Assembly: GCA_016722075.1 (NCBI GenBank)
Contig: JADKGW010000001.1
Span: 558,001 to 622,000 of the forward strand
DNA length: 64,000 bases
Source of the DNA: Candidatus Kouleothrix ribensis
GTDB lineage: Bacteria; Chloroflexota; Chloroflexia; Chloroflexales; Roseiflexaceae
Direction of reading: 5' to 3'
This document shows positions 42,369-51,565 of the stretch, in pieces (the stretch's first letter is position 1; each line of letters opens with the position of its first letter). A program made the translations under genes and the position numbers. The notes beneath the pieces are model-generated. The model made no database searches and was not told the origin of the DNA. It saw nothing but the letters and a program-made list of their open reading frames with translations.

Positions 42369-42445
42369 CGTTAGCAGCCAGCAGTCGGCAGCCAGCAGTC
42401 AGCCGCCGTCGCAGTTCACTGCCTACTGCCTACTGCCTACTGCGG
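42369..42445 (+). repeat. Short tandem repeats between sdhA and sdhB
   Basis: GCAGCCAGCAGTC occurs twice in slightly varied form, then the heptamer CTACTGC follows three times in a row. No gene or hairpin of note. The tracts could vary in length and change sdhA-sdhB spacing. Confidence 0.7.
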
Positions 42446-42459
42446 AGAATAGAATAGAT

Positions 42460-43239
42460 ATGAACCTGACACTACATGTCTGGCGCCAGAAGAGCGCCGG
42501 TGCCGAGGGGCGCTTTGTCGTCTACCCAGCGAACGACATCAGCCCGGAAATGTCGTTCCTCGAGATGCTCGACGTGGTAAACGAGGAGCTGATCGTGAAA
42601 GGCCAGGAGCCGATCGCCTTTGATCACGACTGCCGCGAAGGTATCTGTGGCACATGCGGCCTGATGATCAATGGTGTGGCGCATGGGCCACAGGCTGCGA
42701 CCACGACATGCCAGCTGCATATGCGCCACTTCCGAGACGGCGACGAGGTGTTTATCGAACCATGGCGTGCGACGGCCTTCCCGATCATTAAAGACCTGGT
42801 GGTCGATCGCGGCGCGCTCGACCGGGTGATCCAGGCTGGCGGGTATGTATCGGTGTCAACTGGTAGCGCGCCCGATGCCAACGCCATCCCGGTGTCGAAG
42901 GAAAGCGCCGACCTGGCGATGGACGCGGCCTCGTGCATTGGCTGCGGCGCCTGCGTGGCGGCCTGCCCGAACGCCTCGGCCATGCTATTCACAGCTGCCA
43001 AGGTCTCGCATCTGAGTCTGCTGCCGCAAGGCCAGCCCGAGCGTAGCGAGCGCGTGATCCGCATGGTCGAGCAGATGGACGAGGAAGGCTTCGGTGGCTG
43101 CACGAACATCGGCGAGTGCTCGGCAGTCTGCCCGAAAGAGATCAGCATGGATTTCATTGCGCAGATGAATCGTGAGCTGCTGCGCGCCTCGCTGCTAGGC
43201 GGGCGCAAGTCGAATAGCAAGGCTGGTGGCGCCGGCTAG
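42460..43239 (+). CDS. sdhB: Succinate dehydrogenase iron-sulfur subunit
   Basis: A 259-aa FeS protein linking the flavin to the heme subunit. The N-terminal plant-type ferredoxin domain holds CREGICGTC and a distant TTTCQ cysteine for [2Fe-2S]. The C-terminal domain has CIGCGACVAACP for [4Fe-4S] and CTNIGECSAVCP for the [3Fe-4S]-type centre. GGAGAA stands upstream of the ATG. Last gene of sdhCAB, followed by a strong terminator. Confidence 0.96.
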   Translation: MNLTLHVWRQKSAGAEGRFVVYPANDISPEMSFLEMLDVVNEELIVKGQEPIAFDHDCREGICGTCGLMINGVAHGPQAATTTCQLHMRHFRDGDEVFIEPWRATAFPIIKDLVVDRGALDRVIQAGGYVSVSTGSAPDANAIPVSKESADLAMDAASCIGCGACVAACPNASAMLFTAAKVSHLSLLPQGQPERSERVIRMVEQMDEEGFGGCTNIGECSAVCPKEISMDFIAQMNRELLRASLLGGRKSNSKAGGAG

Positions 43240-43266
43240 GCCGCTGGCGCTGCCTGCATCTGCCAA

Positions 43267-43299
43267 CCCCCGCTCCTGCACGCAGGAGCGGGGGTTTTT
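43267..43299 (+). terminator. Rho-independent terminator of sdhCAB
   Basis: Perfect 12-base stem CCCCCGCTCCTG/CAGGAGCGGGGG, 4-base loop, then TTTTT. Begins 28 bases after the sdhB stop. Confidence 0.93.
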
Positions 43300-43455
43300 C
43301 GTGTACGGCTGCCGGTAGTGGCCTGGCCGGCTACATTGATCGCAGATTGTGCCGATTGGGCAACCTTCGTCGTGCTATCGTCGGTATATAGTAGAACTGC
43401 GCGTGGTGCTACGCACGGCGCGCATCGCGACTGCGACGAAAGGAGTGAAAACCCG

Positions 43456-44199
43456 ATGATCGAGCAAATGCCGGCCGAGGCCTACCAGATGGGGACACCA
43501 CTGGCAGTGTACCGGCCCAAGCCCATCCGCCAGTATTCGAGCAAGATCGGCGGTACACTCATGTGCCTAATCGGCGTGGCGATCGTGTTCTTCGATATGG
43601 CGCAGTACCATCCGTCGGGCATGTACATCGTGGGTGGAGTGCTGTTGGCCCTGGGCATGTGGGCGCTCTACACCGGCATCCGCGAGCAAGGGTTGCAGGT
43701 GCTGGTGTTCCCCGACGGCCTGGCGTACACGGCGCGCGGCGCCACCCAGCTGATCCGCTGGGATGATGTCGCCGAAGTGCAACAGCAGGTCACTAAACAC
43801 TACACCAACGGCGTCTACACCGGCACAACCCATATCTACAAGCTGCGGCGATCGGGCCAGCCCGAGATTAAGTTCAATGATGCGCTACAAAACGTCGAGC
43901 AGCTGGGCACAACGATCCAAGAAGAGACCTACCGGCGGCTGTTGCCACGCGCGATTGCTGCGTATAATGCGGGCACAGTCGTGCAGTTCGGCAAGCTCAG
44001 CGTCAGTGCACAGGGGCTGAGCAACGGCAAAGAGACGCTGGCCTGGAGCGAGGTCAAGGGCATTAAGCTCGACAAGGGCGTGATCGCGGTAAGCAAGCAG
44101 GGTAAGTGGCTGAACTGGACAACCGCGACTGTGGCGCAGACGCCGAATATCTTCGTGTTCACCGCGCTGGTCGACGCGATTATCGGCATCAATAAGTAG
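43456..44199 (+). CDS. Membrane protein with PH-like domain (DUF6585-like)
   Basis: A 247-aa protein. Two adjacent hydrophobic segments (GGTLMCLIGVAIVFFDMA and MYIVGGVLLALGMWALY) form a hairpin near residues 30-75. Before and after are beta-rich PH-like segments (LQVLVFPDGLAYTARGA, LIRWDDVAEVQQQV; then VVQFGKLSVSAQGLSNG, LAWSEVKGIKLDKGVIAVSKQG). Such proteins are common in Chloroflexota and related groups and have no assigned function. AAAGGAG 10 bases before the ATG fixes the start. Monocistronic. Confidence 0.75.
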   Translation: MIEQMPAEAYQMGTPLAVYRPKPIRQYSSKIGGTLMCLIGVAIVFFDMAQYHPSGMYIVGGVLLALGMWALYTGIREQGLQVLVFPDGLAYTARGATQLIRWDDVAEVQQQVTKHYTNGVYTGTTHIYKLRRSGQPEIKFNDALQNVEQLGTTIQEETYRRLLPRAIAAYNAGTVVQFGKLSVSAQGLSNGKETLAWSEVKGIKLDKGVIAVSKQGKWLNWTTATVAQTPNIFVFTALVDAIIGINK

Positions 44200-44233
44200 C
44201 AGCGCGTGCGCGCTGGCGCGCCTGTGGCAGCGA

Positions 44234-44265
44234 GGTATGCGGGGTTTGCACGAACCCCGCATACC
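44234..44265. terminator. Bidirectional stem-loop between convergent genes
   Basis: Perfect 13-base arms GGTATGCGGGGTT/AACCCCGCATACC with a 6-base loop, between the ends of two convergent genes. No T-run on either side. Confidence 0.55.
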
Positions 44266-44290
44266 GGTGCGCAATACCGTTACCCGCAGA

Positions 44291-45853
44291 TTAGAGCGGC
44301 GGGCGCTGCAGGTGGAACTCGGTGGCTTGCTGGTAGGCGTGCGTAGCTGCCAGCAGCTGGGCTTCGCCGAAGAGCTGGCCGATGAACGTGATGCTCGAGG
44401 GTTGCCCGGCCGCGCTGAAGCCGTTTGGCAGCACCACCGCCGGGTGGCCGGTCAGGTTGGTCAGCAGCAAGTTGCGCTCGTCGAGCGAAGGTGCCACATA
44501 CACATCCACTCCGCGCATGACCTCAGCCATTGCGCGCGACACCAGCGTGCGGACACGGTTGGCCTGGATATACTCAACCGCAGGGATCAACCGGGCTGCG
44601 CGCAGCATGTTTGGCCAGGCATCGGCCACCTGCCGCACCAGTAGATCATCGCGATTTAGCCGCGTCAGCTCGTCGAATGCTGCGGCAGCTTCGACCGATA
44701 GGATCAGCGCGAGCGCCTCGATCGGGTAGGCCGGCAATGCAATTGGCACCAGCTCTGCGCCCAGCTGCTCGAGCATCGCCAGGGTCTGGTCGTCGAGCAA
44801 CTTGTGTTCGCGTGGTTCGTCGAAAGCGCTTTGCAGGTAGCCGACCCGCAGCCCAGCCAGGTCGGCGCGCGGCCGCCACGCGAACGGATAGTCGGCCACA
44901 CTGTCGTCGAGACCATCGGGGCCATAGATTGCCGCAAATACGAGCGCACAGTCTTCGACACTGCGACAGATCGGCCCGAGCTTATCCATGCTCCAGCTCA
45001 GCGTCATAGCCCCGGCCCGGCTCACGCGCCCGAAGGTTGGGCGTAGCCCGGTGGCGCCGCAGCGAGTCGAGGGCGATACGATTGACCCCCATGTCTCGCT
45101 GCCGATCGTGAAGCCGGCCAGCCCCGCAGCAGCGGCGGCAGCCGACCCGGACGACGACCCGCTTGAGCCTTGCTCGATGTTCCATGGGTTGCGCGTGGTG
45201 CCGCCGAACCACACATCGCCCAGGGCCAGCTCACCCAGTGTGAGCTTGGCGAGCAGCACCGCCCCCGCGTCGGCCAGGCGCCGCACCACCGTCGCATCAT
45301 GGTCGGGCAGCTGATTACGATAGGGTGTAGCGCCCCAGGTGGTGCGAATGCCGTGGGTAGCCAGCAGATCTTTGGCGCCCCACGGGATGCCGTGCAGTGG
45401 CCCACGGTAGTGCCCGGTGGCGATCTCGGCGTCGGCGCGCTGGGCCTGCTCGCGCGCCAGATCTGCAGTAAGAGTTACTACACAGTGTAGGCGCTGGTCA
45501 TACTGGTGCAGCCGGGCGAGGTAGAGCTCGGTGAGTTCGGATGCGCTCACCTGGCGTGTGCGCACGAGTTGGGCCAGTGTCGCCACCGAAGCGAACGCCA
45601 GCGCGGTAGGATCTGCCGGCGGATGGATGGGCGCTTCGGCAGGCACGGCGGCGGGCGGCGTAGGCGGCGCGGGTGCGGCGATCCGGTAGCTTATCGCGGG
45701 CGGCAGGCTGTTAGGTAGGGGTACACTGCGAATCAGGGCGTAGCTGGCGGCTTGCTCACTCAGCGCCGCACACATCAGCTCGCATTCCTCGGGTGTGAAT
45801 GCCAGGCCGGCCAGCTGCGCGGCTGCGGCCACCTGTGCGGGGCGTATCTGCAT
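44291..45853 (-). CDS. Amidase signature family hydrolase
   Basis: A 520-aa amidase with a roughly 90-residue N-terminal region including an Ala/Pro linker; its first 60 residues resemble the small AtzG/GatC-like helper subunit, suggesting a fusion of helper and catalytic subunit. The catalytic triad of the family is present: Lys in PWGAKDLL, the cis-Ser in GSSGSSSGSA and the nucleophile Ser in IGSETWGSIVSPS. It hydrolyses a C-N amide bond; the substrate is unknown. It is not GatA, since no GatB/GatC partners are near. Convergent with the PH-like membrane protein. Confidence 0.87.
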   Translation of the reverse strand: MQIRPAQVAAAAQLAGLAFTPEECELMCAALSEQAASYALIRSVPLPNSLPPAISYRIAAPAPPTPPAAVPAEAPIHPPADPTALAFASVATLAQLVRTRQVSASELTELYLARLHQYDQRLHCVVTLTADLAREQAQRADAEIATGHYRGPLHGIPWGAKDLLATHGIRTTWGATPYRNQLPDHDATVVRRLADAGAVLLAKLTLGELALGDVWFGGTTRNPWNIEQGSSGSSSGSAAAAAAGLAGFTIGSETWGSIVSPSTRCGATGLRPTFGRVSRAGAMTLSWSMDKLGPICRSVEDCALVFAAIYGPDGLDDSVADYPFAWRPRADLAGLRVGYLQSAFDEPREHKLLDDQTLAMLEQLGAELVPIALPAYPIEALALILSVEAAAAFDELTRLNRDDLLVRQVADAWPNMLRAARLIPAVEYIQANRVRTLVSRAMAEVMRGVDVYVAPSLDERNLLLTNLTGHPAVVLPNGFSAAGQPSSITFIGQLFGEAQLLAATHAYQQATEFHLQRPPL

Positions 45854-45976
45854 GTGTCATCTCGATTCTACCAAGCAGAGCGGGGGTGAAGTGCCGTAAA
45901 CTATACAACGACGTAGGCCATACCTACAGCCGCAGATCTGCCAGCGTGTGGCCGGCGATCTACGCTGTCGGGTCTT

Positions 45977-46450
45977 CTACAATTCGCCTGCGGCGGCCAG
46001 CTGTAGCACTTGTGTCAGCACATCGCGCTCGCGATCGAAGCTGGCCAATTGTAGGGCTAGATCGAGTGGAAACCAGCGTGCGTCATCAACCTCGGCCTGC
46101 TGTGGGACAAGCGCGCCATCGATATAGCGGAGCAGAAAAAAGTCTACGTATTTGTGGATGCGGGTTGAGCCGGCCCGGAACCAGTACTCGATCGTCGCGA
46201 GATGGCGCTCGATCTGGCCGTTCAGACCGGTCTCTTCAGCCACCTCGCGGATCGCAGCCGCTTCGGCCGCCTCACCACGCTGTACATGGCCCTTGGGCAG
46301 GCCCCAGCGCCGGCCATCGTTTGTCGCGATCAGCGCCACCTCGATCTCATCGCCGCTTCGGCGATAGATCACGCCGCCGGCCGAGTAGGCTGTGCGGCGA
46401 TCTCGCGATGAACTATTGTCGTCTAGCGATGCTCTACCTGAACGTTCCAA
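45977..46450 (-). CDS. Nudix hydrolase
   Basis: A Nudix-fold pyrophosphohydrolase. The Nudix box runs GHVQRGE, AAEAAAIREVAEETGL, matching GX5EX7REUXEEXGU fully. The N-terminal GVIYRR and VALIATNDGRRWGLPKGH fit Ap4A-hydrolase-like members. The start is uncertain: an ATG at 46510 gives 177 aa with an odd Ser-rich extension, while a TTG at 46450 with AGGAG (46456-46460) gives 157 aa and fits the family better. Its substrate, possibly a dinucleoside polyphosphate or oxidised nucleotide, cannot be read. Lies 113 bases downstream of ppa on the same strand. Confidence 0.85.
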   Translation of the reverse strand: MERSGRASLDDNSSSRDRRTAYSAGGVIYRRSGDEIEVALIATNDGRRWGLPKGHVQRGEAAEAAAIREVAEETGLNGQIERHLATIEYWFRAGSTRIHKYVDFFLLRYIDGALVPQQAEVDDARWFPLDLALQLASFDRERDVLTQVLQLAAAGEL

Positions 46451-46563
46451 CGATGCTCCTGCCTGTCCGCCAACGGTTGAACGATCACACGCGGTGTTCA
46501 ATGCATCCACATGGCGATGCTCGTGCGGGCGCAGGCCGCTGCAGCCCGCCCACGCGATGTCGG

Positions 46564-47115
46564 TTAGTCGGCGCGCTTCGGCAAGCGGCCGGCACGCATA
46601 TCCCAGTAGTGGTTGATCGCGAAGCGGATGCGCTCCTTGGCTACAGTCTGGTCTTCCCAGCCGATCGGCTCGACTCGCGCGCCTTCGAGATCTTTATAGA
46701 CGGTGAAGAAATGCTCAACCTCGCGCAGGTAGTGTGCCGGTAGATCCGAGAAATCAGCAATATCAGTGAAGAACGGGTCGTAGTGCAACACTGCCAGGAT
46801 CTTGTCGTCGGGCTCGCCTTTGTCGTTCATGCGGAACATTCCAACCGGGCGCGCCTCGACAATGCAGCCAGTAAACGTTGGCAGATTGGTCACTACCAGC
46901 ACGTCGAGCGGATCGCCATCGTCGTAGTAGGTCTGTGGGATGAATCCGTAGTCGCCAGGGTAGTGTACCGGTGAGTAGAGCACACGATCGAGCTTGAACG
47001 CGCCAGTCTGCTTGTGATACTCGTATTTATTGCGCGATCCTTTGGGGATCTCTACAATCACGTGTAAGACATCGGGCACGCTGGGGCCGGGTTCCAGATC
47101 ATGCCACAGGTTCAT
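46564..47115 (-). CDS. ppa: Inorganic pyrophosphatase (family I)
   Basis: A 183-aa soluble pyrophosphatase. VEIPKGSRNKYEYHK, YPGDYGFIPQTYYDDGDPLDVLV (with the metal-binding DGDPLDV signature) and DDKILAVL are all present, so it should be active. It removes PPi from nucleotide-sugar and other syntheses. The ATG at 47115 follows GGGTGGGGG; the frame extends upstream without a better start. A TGTTATAAT element at 47191-47199 is a likely promoter. The Nudix gene downstream may be co-transcribed. Confidence 0.95.
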   Translation of the reverse strand: MNLWHDLEPGPSVPDVLHVIVEIPKGSRNKYEYHKQTGAFKLDRVLYSPVHYPGDYGFIPQTYYDDGDPLDVLVVTNLPTFTGCIVEARPVGMFRMNDKGEPDDKILAVLHYDPFFTDIADFSDLPAHYLREVEHFFTVYKDLEGARVEPIGWEDQTVAKERIRFAINHYWDMRAGRLPKRAD

Positions 47116-47190
47116 TGCCCCCACCCTTTCAATTATTGTAGTAGCTCGTGCATGCATCTGCACGAACGCGTACGGCACGCCCACTTTGCT

Positions 47191-47199
47191 ATTATAACA
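47191..47199 (-). promoter_or_regulatory. Extended -10 promoter of ppa
   Basis: TGTTATAAT on the minus strand, perfect TATAAT with upstream TG. No clear -35. Leader about 70 bases. Confidence 0.55.
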
Positions 47200-47282
47200 T
47201 GAGAGGCCTTGCGCAGTCGGCGTGTTTTTTACCTGCGGCAGCGAGTGCTTACGCAGCCGTACCTGTTCAGACGTACGGGGTT

Positions 47283-47356
47283 GGGACGCGGACGAGCACG
47301 GACGAACGCGGACAGCGGACGCTACGTCCGCGTTCGTCCGTGCTCGTCCGCGTCCC
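47283..47356. repeat. Perfect 31-bp inverted repeat between ppa and the methyltransferase gene
   Basis: Arms 47283-47313 and 47326-47356 are exact reverse complements, starting GGGACGCGGACGAGC, with a 12-base loop. Each arm is itself built of GGACG-type short units. It lies between divergent genes and outside any coding frame, so it is not a simple terminator of either. It may be a dispersed genomic repeat (REP or MITE-like) or a structured RNA in one leader. Confidence 0.85.
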
Positions 47357-47448
47357 TGTACCCCCACGCAGCCGGCGGGTGTGCGGCGCTATTCCGATCG
47401 GGTATAATCAGCGCGTGTGCGCCACGGACCCCAATAGGAGCTTGCCGT

Positions 47449-48276
47449 ATGACTGATTCGCCCGCCTACCTCAGTGCCAATGTCGAGCGCTTCATGGGCT
47501 TTGCCGAGCGCTACGATGCCTTTCGCCCGCGCCCGCCGGCGATTATCTGCGCCGTTCTGACCCAGCTGGCGCAGGTGCCGCGCCCGGCATTGGTGGTTGA
47601 TCTCGGCAGTGGCACCGGGCTATCGACGCTGCTGTGGGCCGGCCATGCCGGCGCGGTGATCGGCATTGAGCCTAGTGATGATATGCGCCGCTACGCCGAG
47701 GCCCGCGTAGCGGCGCACGCCGAGGCTGGGCATGTGTCCTTTCGGGCCGGGTTTGGCTACGCCACTGGCCTGCCCGAGGCCTGCGCCGATATTGTGACAT
47801 GCTCGCAGGCGCTGCACTGGATGGAGCCGGCCACAACCTTCGCCGAGATCGCGCGGATTCTGCGCCCAGGTGGCGTGTTTGCCGCCTATGATTGCGACTG
47901 GCCGCCGACGATTAATCTCGAACTCGATCCGGTTTATGCCAAGAGTATGGCCCAGGTGGCAATCGCCGAGCAGGCGCGCGGGCTATCGCGCGCCGTGCAT
48001 TCCTGGGATAAGCGCCAGCATCTCGAGAATATGCGCGCCAGTGGCCACTTCCGCTTTGTGCATGAATTCGTGCTGCACCATGTCGAGCAGGGCGATGCCG
48101 AGCGGCTCGTGGGCATTGTGCGAAGCCAGGGCCAGGTGGCGACGCTGCTGAAAGATGGCGCCAGCGAGGATGAGATCGGCATTACCGCGCTACGCGCCGA
48201 CGCCCGCCGCATTATGGGCGACTCAGCCATTCCGTGGTATTGGAGCTACCGTGTGCGTGTGGGCATGCGCGGGTAG
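47449..48276 (+). CDS. Class I SAM-dependent methyltransferase
   Basis: A 275-aa methyltransferase of the Methyltransf_11/25 type. SAM-binding motif I is VVDLGSGTGLST, motif II includes IGIEPSDDMRRYA, and the later TCSQALHWMEP and ILRPGGVFAAYD match motifs post-II and III. TAGGAG precedes the ATG at 47449, and TATAAT at 47403-47408 is a possible -10. The frame is open upstream through the inverted repeat, but that part is not coding-like. Substrate unknown. Divergent from ppa. Confidence 0.9.
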   Translation: MTDSPAYLSANVERFMGFAERYDAFRPRPPAIICAVLTQLAQVPRPALVVDLGSGTGLSTLLWAGHAGAVIGIEPSDDMRRYAEARVAAHAEAGHVSFRAGFGYATGLPEACADIVTCSQALHWMEPATTFAEIARILRPGGVFAAYDCDWPPTINLELDPVYAKSMAQVAIAEQARGLSRAVHSWDKRQHLENMRASGHFRFVHEFVLHHVEQGDAERLVGIVRSQGQVATLLKDGASEDEIGITALRADARRIMGDSAIPWYWSYRVRVGMRG

Positions 48277-48302
48277 GGCGCAAAGCCTCCGCCCGCGCTG
48301 CG

Positions 48303-51300
48303 CTATGCCAGCCGCACCCGCAGCGTCTTCACCTCGAATGGCCGCACGGCCAAGCGCACCTCGTTGCCCGCCACTTCCAGCGGCCCGATCTCGCGCTCGA
48401 GCAGGTCGGCTTCGGCCGCGCTGGCGATCGGGCGCGCGAAGCGCAGCGACACCGGCCCGCGCTGGTTGTGCGCCTCGTACAGCCGCACGATCAGGCCGTC
48501 GCCGTTGTGAGCCACCTTGACCGTCTCGACCACGATGTGCTCGGCGCCAGAACCAGGCGCCAAGAACCAGGAACCGTTCTCAGCACCCTGCGGCGCGGTT
48601 CGCGATGCCTGGTTGTTGGCGCTGACGATCAGCGGCGCATTCAGCTCGTAGGCCCGGCGCGTCACCTCGGCCGCGCGCCAGTCGCCGGCATGCGGCAGCA
48701 GGCTGTAGGTGAAGCAGTGCCGGCCGCGGTCGGCGCCTGGATCGGGCCAGGCGGCGCTCTTCAGCAGCGAAAGCCCCAGCAGGTTGTGGTGCAGGCTGTG
48801 GCCATACTTGCCGTTGTTCAGCAGGGCCACGCCATACCCGCCCTCGCTCAGATCGACCCAGCGGTGCGCGCACACCTCGAAGCGCGCCCAATCCCAGCTG
48901 GTGTTGCGGTGGGTTGGCCGCTCGACCGCGCCAAACTGGATCTCGCAGGTGGCTCGGTTGGCGTTAATGGCCAGCGGGAACAACACGCGCAGCAGCTGCT
49001 GGTTCTCGTGCCAGTCGACCTCGGTCACGAAGTCGATCCGTCGTGATCCGCGCCACAGGCAGATCCGCTGGCGAAGTGTGCTCGCACCAAACTGCCGGGT
49101 AATTTCGATCGCCACGCGCAGCGGGCCGTGCTCGGCCACGCGCAGCCCGGCCAGCGCACGCACTGGGTAGGGCTTCTCTTCGTAGAATGGGTCGATGTCC
49201 CAGGCATCCCAAGCGAGCGGTCGGTCTTCGTACAGCACTAGCTGGTTTGCTACCATGCCCGGTGCGATCACCGCGCGGCCGTGCTGCAGGTCGTACAGGT
49301 CGGCGATCTCGCCATGCGCATCGAGCACGATCCGCAGCTGGTCGTTTTCCAGCACAGCGCCCGCGCCACCTTCGTACACATAGGCGCTGGGCGGGCTGAT
49401 CGGCGGCGTGGGCGCACCGCTGCCGAGCGCCGCGTAACCATACGCCGGTACACTTGTCTCGACCAACAGCACCTGCTCGCCCGAAATCGCCTGCACCACC
49501 TGGGCATCTTTGGGCACGGTGGTGTCGGCAGCGCGTGTGATCACGACGCACTCGCGCCGTTCCCACGGCAGGCTGTTGAACACGGCCAGGCTCGCGCCAG
49601 GGGCCTGTGGGGTGCTGTGGCCAGGCACACCCTCGGCGCTCAATACCGCCGCGCTGGCGGCCTCGCGCACCTCGCGGATGATCTCGAGCGCCCGCGCGAA
49701 GTCGGCCTGGCTATCGACATACACCTGCGGGATGCTGCTGCCGGGCAGGATATCGTGGAACTGCTGCAGCAGCACGATCTGCCAGGCTGTGTCGAGCTGC
49801 GGCTGGCGGTTCGCGGCGCCGGTGCTCACCGCCCAGGCGTTCAGCCACTCGGCCTCGCGCAGCTGCAGCTCGGCCGTGCGATTGGCCTGTTTGGTGTGGG
49901 CCTGGCTGGTGTAGGTGCCGCGGTGGAACTCCAGGTACAGCTCGCCCGACCATATCGGCAGCTGCGGGTTGGCCCACACGCGCTCGTACAGCCGCTGGAA
50001 GAACGTATCGACCCGGCCTGGCAGCACACGCGGGAAGCCCGGCAGCTCGGCCAGCACGCGTGCAGTCTCGAGCATCTCCTCGGTCGGGCCGCCGCCGCCG
50101 TCGCCATGGCCGTAGATATACAGGATCTCGTCGTTGATCGGCTTCTGGCGGTAGTGGTTCCAGGTGCCGAATAGCTCGGCGGCGCTCATTGCACCATTGT
50201 AGGTGTAGAACTGGGCATCGCTGGCATGCTTCACCGGCCCGGCCGTGGCCGTCACGAAATGGGTCAGCACCTCGCTGCCGTCGATCCCACGCCAGCGGAA
50301 GGTATCGGCCGGCATACGGTTGAACTGATTCCAGCTGATCTTGGTGGTCATGAAGCAATTGATTCCGCACAGCCGCATAAGCTGCGGCAGCGCCGCGCTG
50401 TAGCCAAACACATCGGGCAGCCACACGATATGGTTGAGCATGCCGAACTCTTCGGCCAGGAAGCGCGCACCGTGCGTCAGCTGTCGCACCAGCGATTCGC
50501 CGCTGGTCAGGTTGCAGTCGGGCTCGAGCCACATCATACCCACTGGCTCGAAGCGGCCCTCGGCGGCGCGCTGCTTGAGGCGTGCATACAGCTCGGGTGC
50601 GTCGGCGCGCAGCAGCGCGTACACCTCGGGCTGCGACATGCTGAAGTGATACTCGGGGTAGCGCTCCATCAGGTGCAGCGCATTCGCCACGGTGTGCGCC
50701 ACTTTCTGGCGTGTGCGCCACAGTGGCCAGAACCACTGCACATCAAGGTGCGCGTGCCCAGTCGCTACCAGCGTCGGCAGGTGCGTGGTTGGCCCCAGGT
50801 GGCCAGCGGCGCGTGCCGTTTCCAGCCCCGCCAGAGCCGCGCGTGCCGACTCGGCGAAGCGTGGGCTGGCCCAGCCCTCGCGCAGGTCGAGCATGGTATA
50901 TGCGTCGTTGAGCAGCGCCAGGATGCGCTGGCGGGTCAGATCGCTCTCGGGGTAGGCTGCGTAGGCCTGCAGTAGCGCGCGCATGGTGTGGCCCAGGCGG
51001 AAGATCGTCTCGTCGCGTAGCTGCAGCATCAGCCCGCCGAACGGCTGTGGCACCGGCACCAGGCTGCGGATCAGCAGCTCGCCGCCGTGCGCCGACTCGG
51101 GCAGCACGATCGCGCGGTGGAACTCGTCGAGGCCGGCCAGGGCCTGGCCGCCCACATAGGCTATCGACTCGATGTTCGAACCAGCGGTGCCACTCCACTC
51201 CATCGCCAGCAGTACGGCCATGCCCGGCACGCGCCACGCTGCCGGCACCGCTAATGTCGCACGCAGCCAGTGGTTGCTGCCGCTGTCGGCCGGGAAATTC

Positions 51301-51536
51301 CACACCAGTAGCGCCGGCTGGTCGGCCGGATCGGCGCCTGGCCGCAGGCCCCAGGTTTCGCCGGGGCGTAGCGGCCGCCAGGCCACGTCGCTGCCGGGCG
51401 CTGCGGCCATGGCGCTGTCGCGGCTGGGGCCGGGCACAGCATACGTCTCAACCGGCGCTACCGGCATAGTCGCACGAATTGCGGCCGCAATAATCTCGGG
51501 CACGCGGCGAGTCAGCTTTTCGAGTGCCAGCAGCAT
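48303..51536 (-). CDS. GH38 alpha-mannosidase
   Basis: A 1077-aa glycoside hydrolase. An N-terminal beta region (1-245) leads to the catalytic GH38 domain: ATGHAHLDVQWFWPLWR holds the zinc His/Asp, IVWLPDVFGYSAALPQ the nucleophile Asp, and HGDGGGGPTEEML a further zinc site. The middle helical domain and the long C-terminal beta-sandwich are complete. It removes alpha-mannose residues, probably in the cytoplasm since no signal peptide is visible. AGGAGG stands upstream of the ATG, and TGCTATACT (51566-51574) is a likely extended -10. It may recycle the cell's own mannosylated glycans or imported ones. Confidence 0.93.
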   Translation of the reverse strand: MLLALEKLTRRVPEIIAAAIRATMPVAPVETYAVPGPSRDSAMAAAPGSDVAWRPLRPGETWGLRPGADPADQPALLVWNFPADSGSNHWLRATLAVPAAWRVPGMAVLLAMEWSGTAGSNIESIAYVGGQALAGLDEFHRAIVLPESAHGGELLIRSLVPVPQPFGGLMLQLRDETIFRLGHTMRALLQAYAAYPESDLTRQRILALLNDAYTMLDLREGWASPRFAESARAALAGLETARAAGHLGPTTHLPTLVATGHAHLDVQWFWPLWRTRQKVAHTVANALHLMERYPEYHFSMSQPEVYALLRADAPELYARLKQRAAEGRFEPVGMMWLEPDCNLTSGESLVRQLTHGARFLAEEFGMLNHIVWLPDVFGYSAALPQLMRLCGINCFMTTKISWNQFNRMPADTFRWRGIDGSEVLTHFVTATAGPVKHASDAQFYTYNGAMSAAELFGTWNHYRQKPINDEILYIYGHGDGGGGPTEEMLETARVLAELPGFPRVLPGRVDTFFQRLYERVWANPQLPIWSGELYLEFHRGTYTSQAHTKQANRTAELQLREAEWLNAWAVSTGAANRQPQLDTAWQIVLLQQFHDILPGSSIPQVYVDSQADFARALEIIREVREAASAAVLSAEGVPGHSTPQAPGASLAVFNSLPWERRECVVITRAADTTVPKDAQVVQAISGEQVLLVETSVPAYGYAALGSGAPTPPISPPSAYVYEGGAGAVLENDQLRIVLDAHGEIADLYDLQHGRAVIAPGMVANQLVLYEDRPLAWDAWDIDPFYEEKPYPVRALAGLRVAEHGPLRVAIEITRQFGASTLRQRICLWRGSRRIDFVTEVDWHENQQLLRVLFPLAINANRATCEIQFGAVERPTHRNTSWDWARFEVCAHRWVDLSEGGYGVALLNNGKYGHSLHHNLLGLSLLKSAAWPDPGADRGRHCFTYSLLPHAGDWRAAEVTRRAYELNAPLIVSANNQASRTAPQGAENGSWFLAPGSGAEHIVVETVKVAHNGDGLIVRLYEAHNQRGPVSLRFARPIASAAEADLLEREIGPLEVAGNEVRLAVRPFEVKTLRVRLA

Positions 51537-51565
51537 CGGCGCTCCTCCTGTTCAATCGCGCTACG

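Noticed and set aside
42369..42459. CRISPR-like array between sdhA and sdhB
   Set aside because: Repeat units are 7-13 bases with no spacers of constant length, and no cas genes are present.
47403..47408. TATAAT upstream of the methyltransferase as a full promoter
   Set aside because: No -35 or TG extension at the right distance; mentioned only as a possible -10.
48234..50975. Plus-strand frames opposite the GH38 mannosidase
   Set aside because: The GH38 gene is complete with all motifs; these frames have no start signals and unnatural composition.
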